Shown here in pieces: positions 58,283-64,000 of a stretch of 64,000 nucleotides of DNA. Position 1 is the stretch's first letter; every line of letters begins with the position of its first letter. The translations under genes were made by a program, and so were the position numbers. The stretch is taken from the NCBI RefSeq assembly GCF_024331145.1, contig NZ_JANDJO010000001.1, positions 186,001-250,000 on the forward strand, given 5' to 3'. Below the pieces are notes generated by a model. That model made no database searches. It was not told the origin of the DNA and saw nothing but the letters and a program-made list of their open reading frames with translations. The stretch is from Shimia sp. CNT1-13L.2 (lineage in GTDB: Bacteria > Pseudomonadota > Alphaproteobacteria > Rhodobacterales > Rhodobacteraceae).

Positions 58283-58717
58283 CTATTTCACGGTGATGGT
58301 GATCACATCCGAGACAACCGGCGGATTGTGCGGCACGTGGAACTCGTCGCCCAGAACAAGCTGTAGCGTGTGGGTGCCCGGCTCAAGGTCCAGCGTCACC
58401 TCGGTCTGCCCGCCGCCAAAGTGACGATGGTTGTCATCCGTAGGAATGCCGTTCTCCAAAAGCTCCGCATCCTCGGCCCCTTCGCCCAATGCCGGGCGGT
58501 TCACGAACAGGTGGTGATGCCCCGTCCCTTCCCGCTCGGTTCCAGCCGGCGCAACCCCCATGCCCGACAACCCGAACCGGATCGTGACCGGCCCATCAAC
58601 CATGGCCCCGTTCTCAAGGCCTATGAAATACACTTCCGCCCCCGGGTTCGATGGCGTCTCTCCCGCCCAGGCCGCGGTTCCCGCCAGCAGGGCCAACACA
58701 CTCAAAACCTTACGCAT
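58283..58717 (-). CDS. DUF4399 periplasmic protein
   Basis: Protein of 144 residues with a signal peptide (MRKVLSVLALLAGTAAWA). The DUF4399 domain has GTGHHHLFVN, IPTDDNHRHFGGGQTEV and THTLQLVLGDEFHVPHNPPV: rich in conserved histidines, which suggests metal binding in the periplasm. GGAGAC precedes ATG 58717; an extension upstream is not credible. Function unknown. Possibly cotranscribed with the DUF1989 gene. Confidence 0.88.
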   Translation of the reverse strand: MRKVLSVLALLAGTAAWAGETPSNPGAEVYFIGLENGAMVDGPVTIRFGLSGMGVAPAGTEREGTGHHHLFVNRPALGEGAEDAELLENGIPTDDNHRHFGGGQTEVTLDLEPGTHTLQLVLGDEFHVPHNPPVVSDVITITVK

Positions 58718-58858
58718 TTTCTGTCTCCTCCAAGATTCCCTACCTGAAAGGATAGCGCCCCGCCCGATCACTTCAAAATAACGCCCGCGTCACCAGCCCG
58801 AAATGCAAATGGCGCCCCAGGGGACGCCATTTTGTCAAGCAAACCGGAATGTAGAAGA

Positions 58859-59020
58859 TCAGGCGGCCTTTACATACTCGTAATAGGTCTCGTTGCCCTC
58901 TTTCGCTTGCGCCTTTGCAACAGTCTGCAGCGGCGGCTGATAATAGGCATAGGCCTGTTCCAGCAGCTCAAGCGCGCGTGCAGCGAAATCTTCAGGTTTG
59001 TCATCATATGAGTTCGACAT
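58859..59020 (-). CDS. Small conserved-type hypothetical protein
   Basis: Frame of 53 codons, too short for most gene finders but with good support. ATG 59020 has CGGAG seven bases upstream, and the codon bias is as in its neighbours. The product begins MSNSYDDKPEDFAARALELL and contains EQAYAYYQPPLQTVAKAQ, an aromatic-rich helix, and ends YYEYVKAA. No transmembrane segment. I do not recognise a function. Upstream there is TGCAA-ata-TTGCA (59130-59142), a possible operator. Confidence 0.75.
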   Translation of the reverse strand: MSNSYDDKPEDFAARALELLEQAYAYYQPPLQTVAKAQAKEGNETYYEYVKAA

Positions 59021-59147
59021 GGTCATCTCCGAAAGCGTCAGAACTCCTCCCATGCGCGCGAACCTAGTCATGAATTCCCTGCATGACACCGCCCGATTTC
59101 GCATTCTGGCTATGCAGAAAATGCAAATATTGCAGCGGCCCGCGCCT

Positions 59148-59858
59148 TTACGTCGTCAGCATATGCCCCGCCAACCCCAGCGCGAAACCCATGACAGCCC
59201 CAAGTGGTGGCGTCCAGCTATGCCTGAGTGGCACCTGCGGCGCGACGTCCTGAAACAACAAGTATAGAATACCGCCCGACGAGAACATCATCACCGCCCC
59301 GAGCAGCGACGGCCAGTCCTGCAATACGAACATGCCCGTAAACGCCGCCAGCGGCCCAACCGGAACCATGAGGACAAACAAAAGCATCACCCGCCGTCCG
59401 GCCATGCCACTATCCCTCATTTCGCGGAAGGCATTGAACCCTTCCGGCAGGTTCTGAAGCGCGATCAGCACCGCCATCAGCACAGCAACCGAACGCTCGA
59501 CAGCCAGCAAAGCGCCCAGCGCAAGCGCCTCGGGGAAATAGTCCAGCAGCATCGCAAGGAACTGCGCTGCATGGCTCCCGCGCCGTGCCAGTGCGCGATC
59601 CACCACAAGGAACACGAGCCCACCCGCCACGAACCAGAACAAGGCCGCCACCTCAGACAGGCGATCCACCCCTTCGGGCACCAGCACCAGCGCGATCGCG
59701 GAAATCAGCGCCCCGCCCCCGAAGGCCATCACGAAATGCTGAAGCCCGCGATCCTGGTCCGCAGGCAGCCATCGTTCCAGCCCAGTCAACGCGCCGCCCA
59801 AGGGCACGGATGCGCCCGCAAGCGTTGCCAACACCAAGGCCATCATCAAATCGCTCAT
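59148..59858 (-). CDS. ZIP family divalent metal transporter
   Basis: Membrane protein of 236 residues with about eight hydrophobic segments. The metal-pathway motif in helix 4 is LDYFPEALALGALLA, lacking the usual HSFPEG/HNFPEG histidine at that exact place; helix 5 has ALQNLPEGFNAFREM, which keeps the NxPEG core. Other conserved ZIP text is GGGALISAIALVLVPEG. Probably takes up zinc or another divalent cation; direction and ion are unproven. Monocistronic. Confidence 0.85.
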   Translation of the reverse strand: MSDLMMALVLATLAGASVPLGGALTGLERWLPADQDRGLQHFVMAFGGGALISAIALVLVPEGVDRLSEVAALFWFVAGGLVFLVVDRALARRGSHAAQFLAMLLDYFPEALALGALLAVERSVAVLMAVLIALQNLPEGFNAFREMRDSGMAGRRVMLLFVLMVPVGPLAAFTGMFVLQDWPSLLGAVMMFSSGGILYLLFQDVAPQVPLRHSWTPPLGAVMGFALGLAGHMLTT

Positions 59859-59930
59859 GCCTGCCGCTCCGTGGTTTCCTCAAATTTTTCCAACGGATAT
59901 CCTCGGCCGTCAAGCCGACCCTAAACGCAA

Positions 59931-59955
59931 AAAGCCCGCCAGATCGGCGGGCTTT
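59931..59955 (-). terminator. Intrinsic terminator of the sdh operon
   Basis: On the minus strand AAAGCCCGCC (59955-59946) pairs perfectly with GGCGGGCTTT (59940-59931) around GATCT and is followed by TTGCG, giving a run of T residues. It begins 22 bases after the sdhB stop codon. Confidence 0.9.
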
Positions 59956-59977
59956 CCGTTAACTTTCTGACCGTGGA

Positions 59978-60757
59978 TCAGATATTGCGCTCGACCATCA
60001 TCTTCTTGATCTCCGCAATCGCCTTCGCCGGATTCAACCCTTTCGGGCAGGTCTTGGCGCAGTTCATGATGGTGTGGCAGCGGTACAGCTTGAAGGGGTC
60101 TTCAAGGTTGTCCAGACGCTCACCGGTCGCCTCATCACGGCTGTCGATGATCCAGCGGTAGGCGTGCAGCAGGGCTGCCGGGCCGAGGTAGCGATCGCCG
60201 TTCCACCAGTAACTCGGGCAGGAGGTCGAGCAGGACGCGCACATCACGCACTCATACAGACCATCAAGTTTCTTGCGGTCTTCGATCGACTGCTTCCACT
60301 CTTTCGCCGGACGGTTGGTCTTGGTTTCCAGCCACGGCATGATCGATGCGTGCTGTGCATAGAAGTGGGTCAGGTCGGGGATCAGGTCTTTCACCACCGG
60401 CATGTGCGGCAGGGGATAGATTTTCACGTCGCCCTTGATCTCGTCCATGCCATAGATACAGGCCAGCGTGTTGATCCCGTCGATGTTCATCGCGCAGGAG
60501 CCACAGATCCCTTCACGGCAGGAGCGACGGAAGGTCAGGGTCGGGTCGATCTCGTTCTTGATCTTGATCAGCGCATCAAGAACCATCGGACCGCATTCAT
60601 CCATGTCGAGGAAATAGGTATCCACGCGCGGGTTCTGGCCATCATCCGGGTTCCAGCGATAGATCTGGAATTTACGGATGTTGGTCGCGCCTTCGGGCTT
60701 GGGCCAAGTCTTACCGGTTGTGATCTTGGAATTCTTCGGAAGTGCGAATTCAACCAT
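59978..60757 (-). CDS. sdhB: Succinate dehydrogenase iron-sulfur subunit
   Basis: Iron-sulfur subunit of complex II, 259 residues, passing electrons from FAD in SdhA to ubiquinone. Three cluster motifs are complete: [11 protein letters not shown] with a later cysteine (2Fe-2S), [16 protein letters not shown] (4Fe-4S) and [17 protein letters not shown] (3Fe-4S). It begins [20 protein letters not shown]. Its start codon lies inside the 3' end of a 48-codon mini-gene, so translation is likely coupled. Last gene of the sdh operon, followed by an intrinsic terminator. Confidence 0.98.
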   Translation of the reverse strand: MVEFALPKNSKITTGKTWPKPEGATNIRKFQIYRWNPDDGQNPRVDTYFLDMDECGPMVLDALIKIKNEIDPTLTFRRSCREGICGSCAMNIDGINTLACIYGMDEIKGDVKIYPLPHMPVVKDLIPDLTHFYAQHASIMPWLETKTNRPAKEWKQSIEDRKKLDGLYECVMCASCSTSCPSYWWNGDRYLGPAALLHAYRWIIDSRDEATGERLDNLEDPFKLYRCHTIMNCAKTCPKGLNPAKAIAEIKKMMVERNI

Positions 60758-60896
60758 TGGTCTCTCTCCTTGCTTCGCCGCGCGCTGCCAAAGGCATGGT
60801 GCGGAACTCTTCTACCGGCATCTGCTGTGCAGACCGGAAATCGCTGGGGCCAGGCACAAGGATGCGCTTGGCAGTTTTCTGGATAAAGAGGGTCAC
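60750..60896 (-). CDS. Mini-gene (48 codons) overlapping sdhB start
   Basis: Frame of 48 codons starting GTG 60896 with a consensus ribosome site AAGGAGGT (60910-60903) at six-base spacing. The product begins [20 protein letters not shown], continues [20 protein letters not shown] and ends EARRETNG. The GTG overlaps the stop of the 38-codon frame upstream (GTGA), and its own stop lies within the first codons of sdhB. It is basic, without a membrane segment. I do not recognise it. The SD and double coupling make translation very likely. Confidence 0.7.
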   Translation of the reverse strand: MTLFIQKTAKRILVPGPSDFRSAQQMPVEEFRTMPLAARGEARRETNG

Positions 60897-61009
60897 TGGA
60901 ACACCTCCTTGGAAATCGGCGCATGTGCAGCGATTTTTTTCACTATCTCTGCATTCTGCGAAAGTTGGCGCAGTGTGGCCACTTCATAGGGGCGATAGAC
61001 AGCCAGCAT
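60893..61009 (-). CDS. Mini-gene (38 codons) between sulfotransferase-like gene and sdhB
   Basis: Frame of 38 codons from ATG 61009 to TGA 60893. The start shares a base with the stop of the sulfotransferase-like gene (TGATG), and its stop overlaps the GTG of the next mini-gene (GTGA). The product begins MLAVYRPYEVATLRQLSQNA and ends [18 protein letters not shown], soluble and mostly helical in pattern. The last codons also contain the ribosome site of the next gene. Function unknown. Supported by position and coupling rather than homology. Confidence 0.6.
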   Translation of the reverse strand: MLAVYRPYEVATLRQLSQNAEIVKKIAAHAPISKEVFQ

Positions 61010-61824
61010 CACAGCGCCCCCCGTTCATTCACGAACAGCGACGGATTGCCCTGAATAAGCTTGGCAACAGCCGTACGCGCAGTACGCGGCAGATCAAGAC
61101 GGTTCACGAGCCGCAGGAACTCCAGCGAGCCTGCGTTCAGGCTCTCGTTGCTACGGCTCTTGGTCACCGACATCTCGGCAATCACGTCCTCGGGCACACC
61201 GGCAAGGCGCAGAAGCTGCGATCCCGGACGTTGCCGGTCGGCTTCGTCTTCGAGGGCCAAGAAATGCACCCGCTCGGCCCCGACAAACCCCTCAACCCGC
61301 TTTTGCAAAGCCGCCCAGCTATCGCAGCTGGCCGTATCCGCAAGGAAGGTCTCAAGCGTCTCGGTATAGTGGTCCGACTTGACCGCCTGATTGTGAACAC
61401 TCACCTTCCAGGCATCCTGCTGGCGCGTATAGAACGCATAGTCCGGCACCAGGTCGCCAAGACGGTCTTCGAAAATCTCGAAAATCGCATCAAGACGCGG
61501 GAACAACTCGACCACGCCACTGCGCCCCGGCATCGCACCGGGGATATTTTCATGCGAAACGATACAGGTGGTTTTGACCGCCTCGACCTTGGCCCGCACC
61601 GCATCAAGCGCCGCCGCCAGATCCCCCTCGGTGCATCTGCCCAGACTGAACAAAGCGCACAACCGGCCCAACTCGCGGGTGGGTGTGCCTTTTTCGGGGG
61701 TAAGGATGGTCACATGCGCGCCCAACACGTCACGATTGCGCTGGACGAAATGGTGGAACGCGGTCGAAGCGGTTTTCTGAACGCCACAATGGACGATCAG
61801 CCGCTTTTCAACCCTATGCGTCAT
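61009..61824 (-). CDS. Sulfotransferase-like P-loop protein inside sdh operon
   Basis: Protein of 271 residues with a sulfotransferase-type start, LIVHCGVQKTASTAFHHFVQ, in which GVQKTAST occupies the position of the PAPS 5'-phosphosulfate loop. SHENIPGAMPG and YTRQQDAWKVSVHNQAVKSD resemble the later substrate and 3'-phosphate segments of bacterial sulfotransferase-like proteins. Activity is inferred only. It lies 26 bases after the sdhA stop and couples to the first mini-gene. ATG 61824 is taken as the start; GTG 61836 is an alternative. An operon position between sdhA and sdhB is unusual for this family. Confidence 0.72.
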   Translation of the reverse strand: MTHRVEKRLIVHCGVQKTASTAFHHFVQRNRDVLGAHVTILTPEKGTPTRELGRLCALFSLGRCTEGDLAAALDAVRAKVEAVKTTCIVSHENIPGAMPGRSGVVELFPRLDAIFEIFEDRLGDLVPDYAFYTRQQDAWKVSVHNQAVKSDHYTETLETFLADTASCDSWAALQKRVEGFVGAERVHFLALEDEADRQRPGSQLLRLAGVPEDVIAEMSVTKSRSNESLNAGSLEFLRLVNRLDLPRTARTAVAKLIQGNPSLFVNERGAL

Positions 61825-61850
61825 GCCGCGTTCCACCGGATTAGGCCTGC

Positions 61851-63656
61851 TTAGAAGGTCCGCGCCTTGGGCGCGATCTTCTTGAGGCTGATGCCGCCTT
61901 GGTCTTCGTTGGTCAGCGGATCAACGATCACCGGACGATAGGTCAGATCAACCTTGTTGCCCTCGACACGGCTGACGGTGTGAACCCGCCAGTTCTCGTC
62001 GTCACGCTCCGAGAAGTCCTCGTGTGCGTGCGCGCCGCGCGATTCCTTACGCGCTTCGGCACCCACGATGGTGGCCAGCGCGTTCGGCATCAGGTTGGTC
62101 AGTTCCAGCGTTTCCATCAGGTCCGAGTTCCAGACCAGCGAGCGATCGCTGACTTTCAGGTCGTCCATCTTGGCGGCAACGGCGGTCATCTTCTCGACGC
62201 CTTCCGCCATGGTCTTGGCGGTCCGGAACACGGCCGCGTCGGCCTGCATGGTTTTCTGCATCTCCAGACGCAGTTCCGCAGTCGCGATATTGCCGTCTGC
62301 ATGGCGCAGACCGTCGAAACGATCAAAGGCCGCGTCAACCGACGCCTGGTTCAGAACCGGGTTCGGCGCATCTGCGTCAACAACCTTGCCGGCGCGGATC
62401 GCGGCGGCACGGCCAAAGACCACGAGGTCGATCAGCGAGTTCGAACCCAGACGGTTCGCACCGTGGACCGAGGCACAACCCGCTTCACCGACAGCCATCA
62501 GGCCCGGCACAACCGCAGTCGGGTCTTCGGCAGTCGGGTTCAGCACTTCACCCCAATAGTTGGTCGGAATACCGCCCATGTTGTAGTGAACGGTCGGCAG
62601 AACCGGGATCGGCTCCTTGGTCACGTCGACACCGGCAAAAATCTTCGCCGATTCCGAGATACCCGGCAGACGTTCGGCCAGCGCTTCGGCCGGCAGGTGG
62701 TTCAGGTTCAGGTGGATGTGATCGCCATCCTTGCCCACACCACGGCCTTCGCGGATTTCCATGGTCATCGAGCGCGAAACATAGTCACGCGGCGCGAGGT
62801 CCTTGTACTGCGGCGCATAGCGTTCCATGAAACGCTCGCCTTCCGAGTTGGTCAGGTAGCCGCCTTCACCGCGGGCACCCTCGGTGATCAGACAGCCCGA
62901 ACCGTAGATGCCGGTCGGGTGGAACTGAACGAATTCCATGTCCTGCAGCGCGAGGCCCGCACGGGCCACCATGCCGCCACCGTCACCGGTACAGGTGTGT
63001 GCCGACGTCGCCGAGAAATAGGCACGGCCGTAACCACCGGTCGCCAGCACAACCATCTTCGCGTTGAAGACGTGCATGGTGCCGTCGTCCAGCTTCCAGC
63101 AGACAACACCCTGACATTGACCGTCTTCCGACATGATCAGGTCGATGGCGAAGTATTCGATATAGAATTCCGCGTTGTTCTTGACCGACTGGCCATAGAG
63201 CGTGTGCAGGATCGCGTGGCCGGTACGGTCGGCCGCAGCACAGGTCCGCTGCACGGCGGGACCTTCACCGAATTCGGTGGTGTGACCACCAAACGGACGC
63301 TGGTAGATCTTACCTTCCTCGGTCCGCGAGAACGGCACGCCATAGTGCTCAAGCTCATAAACCGCCTTGGGCGCTTCACGGGCAAGGTATTCCATCGCGT
63401 CGGTATCACCCAGCCAGTCCGACCCCTTGACGGTGTCGTACATGTGCCATTGCCAGCTGTCCGGCCCCATGTTGCCAAGCGAGGCGGCGATGCCGCCCTG
63501 TGCTGCAACAGTGTGGGAACGGGTCGGGAAAACCTTGGTCACGCAAGCGGTGCGCAGGCCCTGCTCGGCCATGCCGAGGGTGGCGCGCAGACCGGCGCCA
63601 CCGGCACCGACAACGACCACGTCATATTCATGTGTTTCGTATTCGTAAGCAGCCAT
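61851..63656 (-). CDS. sdhA: Succinate dehydrogenase flavoprotein subunit
   Basis: Catalytic FAD subunit of complex II, 601 residues, oxidising succinate to fumarate in the TCA cycle. The FAD loop is [20 protein letters not shown], the covalent-FAD histidine lies in [14 protein letters not shown], and [20 protein letters not shown] and [18 protein letters not shown] are active-site and cofactor segments. It ends at 61851. Normally sdhB follows directly; here three other frames intervene. Preceded by sdhD with 16 bases between. Confidence 0.98.
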   Translation of the reverse strand: MAAYEYETHEYDVVVVGAGGAGLRATLGMAEQGLRTACVTKVFPTRSHTVAAQGGIAASLGNMGPDSWQWHMYDTVKGSDWLGDTDAMEYLAREAPKAVYELEHYGVPFSRTEEGKIYQRPFGGHTTEFGEGPAVQRTCAAADRTGHAILHTLYGQSVKNNAEFYIEYFAIDLIMSEDGQCQGVVCWKLDDGTMHVFNAKMVVLATGGYGRAYFSATSAHTCTGDGGGMVARAGLALQDMEFVQFHPTGIYGSGCLITEGARGEGGYLTNSEGERFMERYAPQYKDLAPRDYVSRSMTMEIREGRGVGKDGDHIHLNLNHLPAEALAERLPGISESAKIFAGVDVTKEPIPVLPTVHYNMGGIPTNYWGEVLNPTAEDPTAVVPGLMAVGEAGCASVHGANRLGSNSLIDLVVFGRAAAIRAGKVVDADAPNPVLNQASVDAAFDRFDGLRHADGNIATAELRLEMQKTMQADAAVFRTAKTMAEGVEKMTAVAAKMDDLKVSDRSLVWNSDLMETLELTNLMPNALATIVGAEARKESRGAHAHEDFSERDDENWRVHTVSRVEGNKVDLTYRPVIVDPLTNEDQGGISLKKIAPKARTF

Positions 63657-63672
63657 GTCTCAGCTCCTGGAC

Positions 63673-64000
63673 TTAGAGGGCGATGCTCGCCAGGGCGAAA
63701 AGCCCGGTGGCGGCGACGGCATAGGCGATGCAGGTGCAGATGATGATAAGGAACTTCTTCTGCAAACCGCGGGTATAATCCTCGATCACCACCTGGATAC
63801 CGTGGCGGAAGTGGATCATTGCAACGGTGATGGTCATACCGGCGATGATGGCCGGGAAAGGACGCTGGTAATAGGCGATCACTTCTTCATAGGTACCACC
63901 CAGGGCACAGCCAAAGGTGAAGACAAACAGCGGAACCAGGATCGCAAGACCCACGGCGCTGATGGTTTGGCCCCAGAAGTGTTCGGTCCCCGTGCGCGAG
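63673..64000 (-). CDS. sdhD: Succinate dehydrogenase membrane anchor subunit (5' partial)
   Basis: Hydrophobic anchor of complex II. The frame is open to the window edge: before the codon at 63954 it reads TEHFWGQTISAV, the normal SdhD run-in, so the start is outside the window. Three membrane helices are visible, with the haem/quinone-region segment MIHFRHGIQVVIEDYTRG in the middle. sdhC is expected next, beyond the window. Ends 16 bases before sdhA. Confidence 0.93.
   Translation of the reverse strand, partial: SRTGTEHFWGQTISAVGLAILVPLFVFTFGCALGGTYEEVIAYYQRPFPAIIAGMTITVAMIHFRHGIQVVIEDYTRGLQKKFLIIICTCIAYAVAATGLFALASIAL

Noticed and set aside
1..64000. CRISPR arrays, tRNA or rRNA genes, prophage genes, insertion sequences
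   Set aside because: No repeat-spacer structure, no cloverleaf or rRNA sequence, no integrase, transposase or phage structural genes seen on reading both strands.

Overview
The window comes from an alphaproteobacterium of the Roseobacter group (Rhodobacterales). The evidence is high GC with strong GC3 bias, a complete ethylmalonyl-CoA pathway pair (ccr, ecm), an RpoH2-type sigma factor, a LuxR/LuxI cluster of the marine Rhodobacteraceae type, a TIGR02186/TauE pair, a BMP-type nucleoside ABC transporter and Roseobacter-style intergenic palindromes. It is ordinary chromosome. I see no tRNA or rRNA gene, no CRISPR array, no insertion sequence and no prophage. Coding density is very high and many neighbours share ATGA, GTGA or TGATG stop/start overlaps.

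Layout, left to right. 1-3.1 kb: end of bioY, an acyl-CoA ligase and a thiolase in one operon, a possible pimeloyl-CoA supply module for biotin. 3.1-9.3 kb: a DUF3179 protein, an RTX protein made of two similar modules, an M3 oligopeptidase and a Cys/Met-metabolism PLP enzyme. 9.4-13.9 kb, minus strand: a membrane-anchored MoeB-like protein, dut, coaBC, a ChaN-like protein and rpoH. 14-17.6 kb: cobU, a cobC-like phosphatase, a GST with a metal-binding-type tail, and comM/yifB. 17.6-28.1 kb: esterase, gshB, yraN and rsmI on the minus strand; an LpoA-like lipoprotein, glnD and murJ on the plus strand; an apparently inactive rhomboid; trpS. 28.3-34.5 kb: phoX behind a candidate Pho-box array, a class IV aminotransferase, a universal stress protein, an HCCA isomerase, nfuA, a GFA protein, tsaB and rimI. 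34.6-39.7 kb: a BMP-family purine nucleoside importer operon with an embedded NTF2-like gene. 39.8-43.8 kb: TauE/TIGR02186, SDR and a RecD-like helicase. 43.9-45.5 kb: the quorum-sensing cluster (small ORF, luxR, luxI). 45.7-51.6 kb: ccr, a PlsB-like acyltransferase, GNAT, ecm and acylphosphatase. 51.6-59.9 kb: two LysR regulators with their neighbours, deoD, an SHMT-like enzyme, DUF1989, DUF4399, a small protein and a ZIP transporter. 60-64 kb: the succinate dehydrogenase operon (sdhD partial, sdhA, sdhB), interrupted between sdhA and sdhB by a sulfotransferase-like gene and two mini-genes.

The most unusual points are the two translationally coupled mini-genes and sulfotransferase-like gene inside sdh; a perfect TTAA-N7-TTAA (CtrA-type) box in front of the quorum-sensing cluster, whose first gene is a 71-codon ORF overlapping luxR; a rhomboid protein lacking Ser, His and Asn of the active site; a thiolase lacking its second catalytic cysteine; an SHMT-like enzyme lacking the catalytic Glu; a Pho-box-like array of 11-bp period in front of phoX; 11-bp tandem repeats at two distant loci; and three back-to-back perfect palindromes between TIGR02186 and an SDR gene. 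All family calls come from reading motifs by eye, without database searches.
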